Shown: positions 11,030 through 23,266 of the stretch, piece by piece
Layout: every line of letters starts with the position of its first letter
How positions within the stretch are numbered: position 1 is the first letter of the stretch
Assembly (NCBI GenBank): GCA_035048815.1
Contig: JAUCBN010000043.1
Location: forward strand, 5,459,001-5,523,000
Source: Abelmoschus esculentus
Lineage: Eukaryota; Streptophyta; Magnoliopsida; Malvales; Malvaceae
Direction: 5' to 3'
Length of the DNA stretch: 64,000 nt
Translations under genes and position numbers: made by a program
The notes under the pieces: model-generated
Told to the model about the DNA's origin: nothing
The model's database searches: none
The model's input: only the letters and a program-made list of their open reading frames with translations

Positions 11030-13134
11030 TGTAACGACCCGGATTCGGATCTGAGTGTCGGTTTAACCCGAGGGGTTGGGCTTCAGTTTTGGGCCCCGAG
11101 CTTAGTTTAGACCTTTGTTGGGCTTGGTTTTGTTGGGCTTTTGAGAGGTGGTTAAGGGCATTTCTGTAAATCCCTAAATGGATGGTAGGATGGGGTTTTG
11201 GATAGTTTTCTTTTCCTGCAAAAGCAGAGAGTGAAGTCACTCTTGTCATCTCTTCTCTTCTTCATCCTTTCCCATCTAAATCCTCAAAGAAAAGGTGACA
11301 ACTTGTTGTTGTGGGTTGTGTTTCCCATTTTGCAGCTTAAGGGTAAGTTGTTGAGCATCATAGGATCTATAAAACAAGGTAAAAATCGGTAAGTTTGGTG
11401 GGGAAGAGGTTTTAGTGGGGGGTTTAGGTTGAGTTCGGGAATGAAGTTTTGGGGGTTGTTTTTGTGTTTCCTTGATGTTTTAAAGAGTTAAAAACATCCA
11501 TGAGAGTGTCTAAGAGTTGGCTTAATCATTTTCTTGTAGAGAAAGAAGTTGGGGCATCATCACAAAGTTTGGACAAGGGGAAAAGCTTGGAAGTGTGAGC
11601 TCGGGTTTGGTGGCTGGTTGCTAAAGGTTGGTACTCTCAACTTCTCTAATCATTATACATGTCATGGTAGAGTGCATAGCATATAAAATCCATGTATGTA
11701 TGCTTGATTTGCTTGGTTTGCTTGAAATGGGTGTTTAATGGTAAAATTTGAACTTAGGTGTTAAAGGTCTTGAAAATGATGTTAAATTATCATAAATACT
11801 CCTAATAATGTGTAGGAACACTTTAGGATTGTTTGGATCGAGTTTGGGAATGAATCCTAGGTAATTTCTAAGTGCAGACTTACATTTCGTGCAGGGGGTA
11901 TCGATACACGGGCTACCGGTATCGATACCCATAAGTGGAAATAGACTAAGTGGCCAGGGGTATCGAACCATGGTTCGATACCGGGACTTCCAGTGGCATA
12001 ATAGCATCGATACCGGTATCGATGCTGTTGGGTTCCCTTTTGTTGACTTTGGAAATGGTCAAAGGGTAGTAGGTATCGAGGCAGGTGGTTCGATACCCCA
12101 CATAAGGGTATCGATACCCCTATAAAAACTTAACAAGATAAGCTTTGTTTGAGGTTCGATAAGAGGATTAAGGGTCTTAATGAATTGTTAATATGAGTTT
12201 GATGTTTATAAACCCGAAAGACTAAGGTAAGATAAGTCTTAATATATCTTGTTGTGCTAAGATCCTAGGTGGATCGTTTGTGTGGTTTTGAGTCCTTGTG
12301 TGATGGAAATCCGGATATCCATAAGTGTTGCAACACGTCGAAGGCCATCCGATGTAACATGCCAGATGATGTTTGAAGACTTTTATTCTGAGTGTTGGGC
12401 GACCTCACTCGAAGATGTTCGATGTAACATTCCGAGCATGGGGTTGGTTGGGCGGCCTCCACCCCTTTCCGAACGTTGGGCGGTCTCGTTCGAAGATGTC
12501 CGATGTAACATTCCAGGCATAAGATTTGAGGGCGGCCTCAATCCTGAGTGTAGGATCCCGATGCTGTGTGGACGCAGGCCTCACTCTTGTGTGTTATTTA
12601 TGACGTGACATGTATATGCTGTGTGCGATAGTATACATTGTTTATGCCATGTGGTAGGCAAGCATGTTAGATGATCATATTATGCACGATATTTTATATG
12701 TTATGTTTTACTGCTTATGATATGCATAATGTTGGCCAAGTTCGGCATACCCACTGAGCTTTCGTAGCTCAGTGTTCGAAATATGTTTTCGTGCGTAGGT
12801 TAGGTGAAGCCGGTTCGGGGAACACCATCAAGGTTCGGATTTCAGCATCGACCGTGTTGTCAGAGTACATGTATTAGAGTTAGTGGGCTTGTACTATGTC
12901 GAACCCTATGTAATGTAACTCTGTTTATTTTAATTTGGGTCGAATGTTTTAAACAGTTTGTAATATGTTGAAGCTCCGGTTTCTTAACTTATTTTGGGTT
13001 TTCGTTTTAATTTAATGGATATATGAATCGTATTTGGACTTAAATTTGATTTATTGTTGGGCCCTTGAAAGGAAAGTTTGAAATACAGGTTTTGGGGCCT
13101 CCGGCCCAATGTGACATCCGGGTCGGGTGTTACA
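11030..13134 (+). repeat. Left (5') LTR of the gypsy element
   Basis: 2105 bp, TG...CA. It contains a cluster of TATCGATA-type palindromes at about 11,897-12,120, including two perfect 24-bp palindromes at 11,959-11,982 and 12,003-12,026. Relative to the right LTR it lacks a segment of about 43 bp near 12,066 that carries two further TATCGATA motifs. ORFs inside it (for example 12,282-12,608) are non-coding repeats of the LTR. Confidence 0.95.
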
Positions 13135-13139
13135 TTTAG

Positions 13140-13151
13140 TGGTATCAGAGC
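13140..13151 (+). other. Primer binding site, tRNA-iMet
   Basis: TGGTATCAGAGC lies 5 bp after the left LTR end. It matches the usual plant gypsy primer site complementary to the 3' end of initiator methionine tRNA. Confidence 0.9.
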
Positions 13152-13315
13152 CTAGGTTGAGTCGGTTCTAGGAAGTCCCCGGGGGGGGCTAGTATGTCAT
13201 ATAGGTGTTAGACAAGTACATGCCCACGAGTCGATATCGTACTTTCTTTAAAGCTGAAATTCTGATGGTGTACTCTTGTTTGTTGTTGTTGTTGTTCGTG
13301 CAGAGGTAGTTAAGT

Positions 13316-14418
13316 ATGCCGAGACGTGTGCGGGATCAGGAGGAAAGCCGGGGTTCTCGTGGAGGAGACTCCGACTATGAGTACGAGCCCGATGAGGAGG
13401 TGCCATCGGATGATGCAGTTGGTCAAGGGGCCAACTACTTTGCTCAGTTGAACCGTACCCTGCGCAGGATAGTGAGAGCTATACCGAGGCCATCTTTTAC
13501 GCCTCGTGAGGCACCGGTTGAGAGGGTGCAAAGACAGAGAGCTGTGGACTTCTTTAGTACGGGACAGGACAATCCCGTACAGGCTGATCAGTGGCTGCAT
13601 AACACCAGGTGGATAATGAGACAGATGAGGTTGAGGTCAGAGGACATGTTGTCGTGTGTGTTGTCGCTTCTGAAGGGCAACGCGAGAGAGTGATGGGAGA
13701 CAGTTGAGCAAGGTTGGTACCCTCATCGTCCTAAGTGGGAGGACTTCCTTGAGGAGTTTGAGAGCAAGTATGTGGGTGAGACTCACATCGACACCTTGAG
13801 GGAGCGATTTACCTATCTTGTTCAGGGGAACCGTTCGGTCTTTGCTTACGAGCAGGAGTTTCTTCAGTTGAGCTGGTATGCTCTAGAGATTGTTGCTACA
13901 GAGAAGATGAGATGTAAGAGGTTCTTGAGAGGTCTGAGGAAGGAGATCCAGATTTATCTCACTGCTGCACCGCCTAAGGTTTTTCTGAGTTGGCTGCCAG
14001 TGCCAAGTCGTTGGAGCAGGTTCAGGGTTTGACCTATGTGCCGTCTATTGGCTAGGGAGTCACCGGTGGAGCTAGTCAGAGTCATGCGGGTAACTCTCAG
14101 TCTCAGTCCGGTAGGAGTAGGAGCCGTTAGAACCAGAGTAGAGGAGCAGCGAATCAGGGTTCGAGGTCAAACCAGAGATCAGAGTCAGTGGGACGTAGGA
14201 GGCAGTCTATGTCTTCTTCTGCTAGGGGCCCAGAGAGTTTACAGAGGAGTGTCAGTGTTCAGACTTGTAGACGTTATGGTCAGACCCACCGAGGAGAGTG
14301 TTGGGGCAATGCCAGAGCTTGTTTTCAGTGTGGGTCATCAGATCATCTTATGAGGGACTGCCCAAAGGTTGTGACGTCAACACCAGGTCAGGCACAGAGG
14401 ACCATGTTCCAGGCTTAG
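13316..14418 (+). pseudogene. gag: gag of the Tekay-type element (broken)
   Basis: The first ATG (13,316) opens a gag reading frame with an acidic N-terminus and the capsid region (DQWLHNTRWIMRQMRLR, then DFLEEFESKYVGETH). A TGA at about 13,691, probably from a tryptophan codon, interrupts it, and the frame then continues to about 13,980. A single-base frameshift near 13,982 moves the rest to another frame, with a further TAG near 14,069. A CCHC zinc knuckle (CFQCGSSDHLMRDC, about 14,320-14,360) for RNA binding follows. The frame stops at 14,418. Gag would form the virus-like particle of the retrotransposon; this copy cannot. Confidence 0.85.
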
Positions 14419-17400
14419 AGGGGTCGTGGGTTTTCACGTGGCAGAGCTAGCCACGCCTCAGGAGGCACCTTTCAGTCCACTGCTAGAGCACCGGCGAAAC
14501 AGTATGCGGTGAGAGCACAAGAGGACTGTGCTGCGACAGATGTGATCTCAGGTACGTTCAGTTTGTTCTCTGTTCCTATAGTTGCTCTTGTGGACTCGGG
14601 ATCTACCCACTCGTATATCCGTAATGGGATATCGAAGTAGTGAGGGTTACCAGTGGAGGATCTAGAGGTAGGAGTCCGTGTGACCAGTCCGTTGGGGTTT
14701 GATGTGTTGGTGGATAAGGTTTACTGGAGGTGTCCGATCGAGGTACAAGGATCTATCTTCCCGGTCGATCTCATGGTTTTACCGTTTCAAGAGTTCGACA
14801 CAATCCTTGGGATGGATTGGTTGTTCGAACATGATGCGAGTTTGGGGTGCAGATCTAAGAGTTTGAAGCTTCGAGTAGTTGATGGTTCTAAGCTTGTTGT
14901 GAGGGGTGAGAGAAACCCGTGTTTGGCGAATGTTGTTTCAGCTTTGTCAGCTCAGAGGTTGATCCAGCAGGGTTGTAAGGCTTTCTTGACTCACGTCGTA
15001 GATGTAAGTGTTGAGAGTCCAACTTTAGAGAGTTTGAGGACAGTTTGTGAGTACCCCAATGTGTTTCCGGAGGAGTTGCCCGGTTTACCACCCGATCGTG
15101 AGTTAGAGTTTCAGATCGAGGTGTTGCCAGGGACAGCACCGGTGTCCATAGCACCTTATCGTATGGCACCAGCGGAGATGAGAGAGTTGAAGCAACAAAT
15201 CCAAGAGTTGCTTGAGAGGGGTTTTATCCGACCGAGTGTATCACCGTGGGGAGCACCGGTTTTGTTTGTGAAGAAGAAGGACGGGTCGATGAGGATGTGC
15301 ATCGACTACCGTCAGCTCAACAAGGTCACGATCAAGAATCGCTACCCTTTGCCTAGGATCGATGACCTGTTTGATCAGTTGAGGGGTGCTCACGTGTTTT
15401 CTAAGATAGATCTGAGGTCAGGGTACTACCAGTTGAAGGTGGTAGAAGAGGATGTTCAAAAGACCGCTTTTAGGACGCGGTACGGGCATTATGAGTTCTT
15501 AGTGATGCCGTTTGGGCTCACGAATACACCTGCAGCTTTTATGGACTTGATGAACCGGATCTTTCAGTCGTACCTAGATCAGTTTGTGGTTGTGTTCATC
15601 GATGACATCCTGGTGTATTCACGCTCGGAGGAGGAGCATGACTACCACCTAAGGGTTGTTCTTCAGGTGTTGAGGGATAGGCATCTGTACGCGAAGTTCA
15701 GTAAGTGTGAGTTCTGGTTGTCTGAGGTGGCGTTTCTTGGCCACATAGTTGCAGCGGACGAAATCCGAGTTGATCCCTAGAAAATCCAAGCTGTGGTGGA
15801 GTGGAAACCACCAAGGAATGTATCGGAAGTCCGTAGTTTTCTTGGGCTTGCCGGATACTATAGGAGGTTTGTTAAGGGTTTTTCAATCATAGCAGCACCT
15901 TTGACCAAATTACTCCAGAAAGGTGTTCCTTTTGTGTGGAATGAAAGAAGGCAGCAGAGTTTTGAGCAGCTTAAGGCTTATCTGATAGAGGCTCCGGTCT
16001 TGACGCAACCGGAACCGAGGAAGGATTATGTGGTGTTTAGTGATGCTTTCTTTAATGGGTTAGGTTGTGTGCTTATGCAAGAGGGTAAGGTGGTTGCTTA
16101 CGCCTCAAGGCAGTTGAAACCCCATGAGAGGAACTATCCTACACATGATCTTGAGCTTGCGGCGGTTATCTTCGCTTTGAAGATTTGGAGGCATTATCTC
16201 TACGGGGAGAAATGCTACATCTACACCGACCACTAGAGTTTAAAGTATCTGCTTACCCAGAAGTAGTTGAATCTGAGACAACGTCGGTGGATAGAGTTGT
16301 TGAAGGACTATGACTGTGTCATAGAGTATCATCTTGGTAAGGCGAACGTGGTCGCCGATGCCTTGATCCGGAAGTCCATGTCGGACTTGAGAGCTTTGTT
16401 TGCTCGGTTGAGGATGACAGATGATGTAGGTTTGTTGGCAGAGTTGCGTGTGGAGGCCACGCTGGTTCAGGAGATCAAGAGAGCACATGTGTTAGACGGG
16501 GAGTTGGTTGCTCAGTTAGAGGCTGTTCAGAGAGGTGAGTCGTCAGACTTTGAGGTACGAGATGGTGGATTCTTGTAAAGGTCGGTTGTGTGTGCCAGCT
16601 TTAGAGGATCTAAGAGATCGTATCTTGAGGGAAGCTCACCATAGTCCGTTTTCTGTTCATCCGGGTAGTAACAAGATGTATCAGGATCTTCGTCCTTTCT
16701 TTTGGTGGCCGTGCATGAAAAGAGATGTGTCAGAGTTTGTGACTAGGTGTCTAGCGTGTCAGCAGGTGAAGGCGGAACACTAGGTTCTTTCAGGTTTGCT
16801 TCAGCCTATCTAGATTCCACAGTGGAAGTGGGATCGAGTGACCATGGACTTTGTCACCGGGCTACTGATGACGTTGAGGAAGCATGATGCTATATGGGTT
16901 ATAGTTGACCGGTTGACCAAGTCGGCTCACTTCTTACCGGTAAGGATGAACTACAATTTGGAAAAGTTAGCTCAGTTGTACATCAAGGAGATCGTGAGGT
17001 TGCATGGTGTACCTTCATCGATCATATCGGATAGGGATCCGAGGTTCACGGCGAGGTTGTGGAGGTCTATCCACGAGGCTTTAGATACCAAGTTGCACTT
17101 CAGTACAGCTTTTCATCCTCAGACCGATAGACAGTTTGAGAGAGTTATCCAGATCTTGGAGGACATGCTTCGGTGTTGTGCTGTGGACTTTGCTCATAGT
17201 TGGGAGGAGCAATTACCGTTGGTAGAGTTTGCTTACAACAACAGTTATCAGTCAAGCATCAAGATGGCTCCTTTTGAGGCCTTGTACGGGCGTAGGTGTA
17301 GAACACCCTTGTGTTGGACAGAGCTTAATGAGAGAAAGATAGTGGGTTCGGAGCTTGTTAAGGAGACCGAAGAAAAAGTTCAGATCATCAAAGAGAGGTT

Positions 17401-17914
17401 GCAAGCAACTTTTGACAGACAGAAGGCTTATGCGGATAAGAAGCGTAAGCATATCGAGTATGAGCTTGGTGAGAAAGTGTTCCTCAAGGTATCTCCGTGG
17501 AAAGGGATCATCCGGTTTGGTCGTAAGGGGAAGTTGAGTCCAAGGTACATAGGGCCTTATGAGGTTCTTAAGAGAGTTGGACCGGTAGCTTATCGGCTTG
17601 CCTTACCTCCAGAGTTGGCACGTATACACGATGTGTTCCATGTGTCTATGTTGAGGCGTTACCGTTCTGATCCTTCGCATGTGGTGCAACTTGAGGAAAT
17701 CGAAGTCAATGCAGATTTGACTTACGTGGAGAGGCCTATCGGAATCTTGGATAGAGGCGTTAAGGAACTTCGGAACAAGTGTATACCCTTGGTAAAGGTT
17801 TTATGGAGAAACCATGGGATCGAAGAAGCAACGTGGGAAACGGAGAAAGACATGAGAGCTCAGTATCCTCATCTCTTCCTGACAAGTAATTTTCGAGGAC
17901 GAAATTTTCTTTAA
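14419..17914 (+). pseudogene. pol: pol (protease-RT-RNase H-integrase-chromodomain) of the Tekay-type element
   Basis: The domains appear in order. The aspartic protease core is VDSGSTHSYI (about 14,590-14,625). Reverse transcriptase has CIDYRQLNKVTIKNRYPLPR and the catalytic FIDDILVYS (about 15,595). RNase H follows (FSDAFFNGLGCVLMQ; DLELAAVIFALKIWRHYLYG; IYTDH). Integrase has an H2C2 finger (HHSPFSVHPG..CLACQQ), the D,D,E residues in MDFV (16,847), SDRDP (about 17,030) and QFERVIQ (about 17,140), and a GPYEVL/HDVFHVSMLRRY tail. A chromodomain-like end carries EEATWE. In-frame stops fall near 14,638, 15,778, 16,234, 16,264, 16,780 and 16,811, and a frameshift near 16,575, so no functional polyprotein is possible. 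The longest intact pieces are 14,653-15,780 and 16,838-17,914. Confidence 0.9.
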
Positions 17915-17926
17915 GGAGGGTAGAAT
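17911..17926 (+). other. Polypurine tract
   Basis: TTAAGGAGGGTAGAAT directly abuts the right LTR and is the expected plus-strand primer. Confidence 0.75.
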
Positions 17927-20074
17927 TGTAACGACCCGGATTTGGATCCGAGTGTCAATTTAACCCGAGGGGTTGGGCTTCGGTTTTGGGGCCCGAGTTT
18001 AGTTTAGACCTTTGTTGGGCTTGGTTTTGTTGGGCTTTTGAGAGGTGGTTAAGGGCATTTCTGTAAATGCCTAAATGGATGGTAGGATGGGGTTTTGGAT
18101 GGTTTTCTTTTCCTGCAAAAGCAGAGAGTGAAGTCACTCTTGTCATCTCTTCTCTTCTTCATCCTTTCCCATCTAAATCCTCAAAGAAAATGTGACAACT
18201 TGTTGTTGCGGGTTGTGTTTCCCGTTTTGCAGCTTAAGGGTAAGTTGTTGAGCATCATAGGATCTATAAAACAAGGTAAAAATCGGTAAGTTTGGTGGAG
18301 GAAGAGGTTTTAGTGGGGGGTTTAGGTTGAGTTCGGGAATGAAGTTTTGGGGGTTGTTTTTGTGTTTCCTTGATGTTTTAAAGAGTTAAAAACATCCATG
18401 AGAGTGTCTAAGAGTTGGCTTAATCCTTTTTCTTGTAGAGAAAGAAGTTGGGTCATCATCACAAAGTTTGGACAAGGGGAAAAGCTTGGAAGTGTGAGCT
18501 CGGGTTTGGTGGCTGGTTGCTAAAGGTTGGTACTCCCAACTTCTCTAATCATTATACATGTCATGGTAGAGTGCATAGCATATAGAATCCATGTATGTAT
18601 GCTTGATTTGCTTGGTTTGCTTGAAAGGGGTGTTTAATGGTGAAATTCGGACTTAGGTGTTAAAGGTCTTGAAAATGATGTTAAATTATCATAAATACTC
18701 CTAATAATGTGTAGGAACACTTTAGGATTGTTTGGATCGAGTTTGGGAATGAATCCTAGGTAATTTCTAAGTGCAGACTTACATTTCGTGCAGGGGGTAT
18801 CGATACACGAGCTACCGGTATCGATACCCATGAGTGGAAATAGGCTAAGTGGCTAGGGGTATCAAACCATGGTTCGATACCGGGACTTCCAGTGGCATAA
18901 TGGCATCGATACTGGTATCGATGCTGCTGGGTTCCCTTTTGTTGACTTTGGAAATGGTCAAAGGGTATCGATACCTGTATCGATACCCATGATTCGATGC
19001 CTTCTTTGGGTAGGTATCGAGGCAGGTGGTTCGATACCCCACATAAGGGTATCGATACCACTGTAAAAACTTAACAAGATAAGCTTTGTTTGAGGTTCGA
19101 TAAGAGGATTAAGGGTCTTAATGAATTGTTAATATGAGTTTGATGTTTATAAACCCGAAAGACTAAGGTAAGATAAGTCTTAATATATCTTGTTGTGCTA
19201 AGATCCTGGGTGGATCGTTTGTGTGGTTTTGAGTCCTTGTGTGATGGAAATCCGGATATCCATAAGTGTTGCAACACGTCGAAGGCCATCCGATGTAACA
19301 TGCCGGATGATGTTTGAAGACTTTTATTCCGAGTGTTGGGCGGCCTCACTCGAAGATGTTCGATGTAACATTCCGAGCATGGGGTTGGTTGGGCGGCCTC
19401 CACCCCTTTCTGAACGTTGGGCGGTCTCGTTCGAAGATGTCCGATGTAACATTCTGGGCATAGGATTTGAGGGCGGCCTCAATCCTGAGTGTAGGATCCC
19501 GATGCTGTGTGGACGCAGGCCTCACTCTTGTGTGTTATTTGTGATGTGGCATGTATATGCTGTGTGCGATAGTATACATTGTTTATGCCATGTGGTAGGC
19601 AAGCGTGTTAGATCATCATATCATGTACGATATTTTATATGTTATGTTTTACTGCTTATGATATGCATAATGTTGGCCGAGTTCGGCGTACCCACTGAGC
19701 TTTCGTAGCTCAGCGTTCGAAATATGTTTTCGTGCGTAGGTTAGGTGAAGCCGGTCCGGGGAGCACCATCAAGGTTCGGATTTCAGCATCGACCGTGTTG
19801 TCAGAGTACATGTATTAGAGTTAGTGGGCTTGTACTATGTCGAACCCTATATAATGTAACTCTGTTTATTTTAATTTGGGTCGAATGTTTTAAACGGTTT
19901 GTAATATGTTGGAGCTCCAGTTTCTTAACTTATTTTGGGCTGTCGTTTTAATTTAATGGATATATGAATCGTATTTGGACTTAAATTTGATTTATTGTTG
20001 GGCCCTTGAAAGGAAATTTTGAAATACAGGTTTTGGGCCGAAGGCCCAATGTGACATCCAGGTCGGGTGTTACA
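17927..20074 (+). repeat. Right (3') LTR of the gypsy element
   Basis: 2148 bp, colinear with the left LTR at high identity, with scattered substitutions and the extra segment near 18,966-19,010. Its copies of the 24-bp palindromes (about 18,857 and 18,903) each carry a substitution, such as TATCAAACC for TATCGAACC. ORFs inside (19,223-19,708) are not genes. Confidence 0.95.
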
Positions 20075-20189
20075 AAAAATACATGAACATAATATAAATT
20101 ATTTAATTATTATAAAATAATTGAATATTTTTAATAAAATCTACTAAAAAATTATTATTTTTTTCATAAGTCTTACTTTTCTAAAATAT

Positions 20190-21058
20190 CCCGGTACAAA
20201 TTTAGTCACTGATTTTGAAAATCAACCAGTATGGTCACGTACGTTTTCGGACTGTAAACTTATGGTCACTCTGACGTTAAAAGCCTGAAGTGTTAACGGA
20301 AAGATGATTTGATACAATAAAAAAAATTGTAAATTACCTAAATAGTCACTAAATAATTATCTTATTTTTTTATTTTATCTTTAATTTAACCATTAAAATT
20401 TAATTTTTTATAATTTCACCATCTTCATAAAAAACACTTCTCTCTCTAAAAGATTTTATGTCACTGTACCATGTTCTGCATCTTCATGAGCACAAACTCG
20501 TGCATCTACAGTACAAATAATTCAAAAAGTTTTCATAAATGAGAAAAGAACTAAAGAAGTAGATATAAATATAAACTCCGTGTCATAGAAAAACAAAATT
20601 TTAAATCACAGAACCACTAAAGCAATTCAAGCTCTAGATTGGGGAATAGAAAATTGCTTTATAGTTTATAGAGTGCACTTAAAAGATTCAAATATGAATG
20701 AAACTCCAGCATGATAACAGAACCACTAAAATTGCTTTAGTAAACGCAAGGACTTAATTTTTTTTTTTAGAAAAATAAGTTTTTTTTAAGAAGATGGTAA
20801 AATTATAAAAATTTAAAATTTAATGGTTAAATTAAAGATAAAATAAAAATAAGATAATTATTTAGTGACTATTTAGGTAATTTATCCTTTTTTATTGTGT
20901 CAAATCATCTTGCCGTTAACACTTCACGGCTTTTAACATCAGAGTGATCATAAGTTTACAGCCCGAAAACGTACGTGACCATACTAGTTGATTTTCAAAA
21001 TCAGTTACTAAATTTATACTGGGGACAAACAAACGTGACCTCCGCAATAATTAACCCA
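20190..21058. mobile_element. MULE-type non-autonomous element with long TIRs (5'-truncated)
   Basis: Arms of about 220 bp are inverted copies of each other (left 20,190-20,420, right about 20,820-21,058), with shared words such as GTACGTTTTCGG, CTTATGGTCAC and TTAGTGACTATTTAGG. They are the same family as the element at 31,217-32,846. The outermost 30-odd bp of the left arm is missing, and no target duplication remains. The interior has no recognisable captured gene. Confidence 0.7.
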
Positions 21059-22788
21059 TTATTTAAAGTGTTTAAATAATCAGTTTAGTTAATATTTAAT
21101 TTAATCTAGATAGAACATCGAATTTAAAAGTTACAACTGAGATTTCATTCTCAATAGGCATATTTTCTGCATAAATATATTATAATTTGAATTAAATAAC
21201 GGTAGAATAAATTAACTCATAATATTGTTAAAAACATTTTAATGTCTTAATCCAAAATGTTTAGAATAACCATGAGTTTAATAAAATATTATAAATCAAA
21301 TGTATAAAGATGCAGACTAAAATATCTTCCGACTCGTGACAATCCCAAATTTGAAATTACATCGGTTCTAAAATTATAATCATTTATTTTTGTTTGGGTT
21401 ATAAATATTATAAATAATATTAATTAATTATAGTTACTATATTAATATATTATCGAGCATATATATATATACCTATTTTTATCATTATTATTTAATGTGT
21501 ATTGTTGTTTGCATGCATGAATATTACGGGTAAAATTTTTTTACATCTTTATTATATTTTTTTATGCTTCTTACTTAAAAATCTTAAAAATTGAATTTCA
21601 AACCCTAACTCTATTTTTTAAAATTCTACACCCTACACCCTAAAAAATACATCCTACCCCTAATTCCCTAAACCTTAACCACAACCCCTAACCTTAAACC
21701 CTAAATACTAAATCTACTAATTTAAAATAGAGACATTAATAAACACATGATTAAGAGGTAGACGATTTGCACCCAGATATTACGTTTACCTATTTATATG
21801 TATTTGTTTAATTTGGTATACATTATATTATATGTGTTTATTATATATTATTGTTTGCATGTATTACGATTGTTATTAATTTAATAATATGTATGAATAT
21901 GTGTTAATGTTTGTATGTACGTTTTAAAAATATGTGCGTTAATATATATGTATGTTTATGTATTGCATAATATATATATATATGTTTGTGTGTATGTATC
22001 AGAATTGTTTCTGAGATTTTAGTGGCCCAATAATAAATATAAAAATAAGTCCCCTAATAATAAATATTTAAAAAATTAAATTTATAATGTATAAAAATAA
22101 ATTAATTTGTTTACAAATTATTTTTTATTACACTTAATAATTATCAAATGAAAAATATCAATAAATTTTATTAAACACTGAACAACTTATATAAAAACAA
22201 CTTGTACGAGTATTTTTTCACTTAAATATTATATAATAAAAATTATTAAAGAAAAAAATATAGATAACACCTGAGCTTTTGTTGTTGAAACTTTAAACTT
22301 AGTTATCACATATCAATAATAAATCTCATAAACCATAATATTTTTTGATATGAATCATTGTCTTTTCAGAACATTGAATCAGAAATTATAAATAAATAAT
22401 TATAAAAGTTATAAAAAATAAGATAAAAAAGAGGCGATGTAATGAGAAATTAAGTTTTAAAGAACAAGAATAATCAACATATTATTTATAGGTGTATATG
22501 AATTTTTATTTTTAATTTAAAATCAAAAATATTATTATAATCTTAGTTATATCCTATAATATATTTATACATAGACTAATTAGATACCAATAATTTTATA
22601 ATTGAATATAAAATATATTAATTTTTTAACGACATTTTTTAAGTTTATTTAATAATATAATAAAATATAATTAAACTTATATATTAAAATAAAGGAGCTT
22701 ATATTAATTTTAAATTCCTTAAAATTTATTATTTTACTTTAGTCGTTCCTAATTTTTAATATAATTTAATAATAAAAAATTTAAGTTC
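21059..22788. other. AT-rich intergenic DNA
   Basis: No gene is seen. About 21,598-21,712 is rich in degenerate CCCTAAA-like telomere words. About 21,840-22,000 has TATG/TGTATG-type low-complexity sequence. Confidence 0.5.
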
Positions 22789-23092
22789 AATTAATTTTAA
22801 TAATAATTATTATTTTAATTTAATTGATTACTGGACCCTGCCACTCTGAGACCATGAGCCGTCGCCTCTTCTGTCTAGGCCCAAGGACGGATCTGGTATG
22901 TATTGCATGTAGGTATATATTAATATGTATGTGTTATCGTTTAATTAATTTTAATAATAATTATTATTTGAACTTAATTGATTAGTGGACCCTGCCGCCT
23001 TGAGACCAAGCCGTCGCCCTTCTATCTAGGCCTAGGGACGACTCTGGTATGTATTGCATGTAAATATATGTTAATATGTACTTGTTATCTAT
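22789..23092. repeat. Tandem duplication, unit about 154 bp
   Basis: Two head-to-tail units start at 22,789 and 22,943 (offset 154 bp). Each consists of an AT-rich AATTAATTTTAATAATAATT start, a GC-rich core (GGACCCTGCC...GAGACCA..GCCGTCGCC...TCTAGGCC...GGACG) and a GGTATGTATTGCATGTA end. They differ by several substitutions and small gaps. They have no coding sense. Confidence 0.8.
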
Positions 23093-23119
23093 GTATTGCT
23101 AGTACATATATTATATGTG

Positions 23120-23160
<41 letters not shown>
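23120..23160. repeat. (TTA)n microsatellite
   Basis: About 13 perfect TTA units lie just after the tandem duplication. Confidence 0.9.
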
Positions 23161-23266
23161 CAGAAATGGGGTAAAGTCAGAAAATATATAAAAGAACCAA
23201 TAATTATTTGAGTCCAATGTCCATAATTACAAAACCAATATGTTTAATTACATAGCTGGTTGGTAG

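Larger units (their letters stand above)
11030..20074 (+). mobile_element. Full-length Ty3/gypsy chromovirus (Tekay/Del-type), pseudogenised
   Basis: A complete element of about 9.0 kb has two LTRs (2105 and 2148 bp), an initiator-Met tRNA primer site right after the left LTR, gag, protease, reverse transcriptase, RNase H, integrase with a C-terminal chromodomain-like region, and a purine-rich tract before the right LTR. Both LTRs run TGTAACGACCCGG to GGTGTTACA and are flanked by AAAAA (11,025-11,029 and 20,075-20,079), a 5-bp target duplication. The order RT-RNase H-integrase places it in Ty3/gypsy. The C-terminal sequence with IPLVKVLWRNHG and EEATWE is typical of Tekay/Del chromoviruses. 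Several stop codons and two frameshifts make it non-autonomous. Confidence 0.95.

Noticed and set aside
12282..12608. ORF of 108 codons, repeated as 161 codons at 19,223-19,708
   Set aside because: Both lie in the LTRs of the gypsy element at the same relative position; no domain, and the frame differs between copies. They are LTR sequence, not a gene.
21598..21712. Interstitial telomere repeat (CCCTAAA words)
   Set aside because: Words are degenerate and mixed with other A/T-rich words, without tandem register. Similar low-complexity stretches occur at 33,120-33,235 and 6360-6430.
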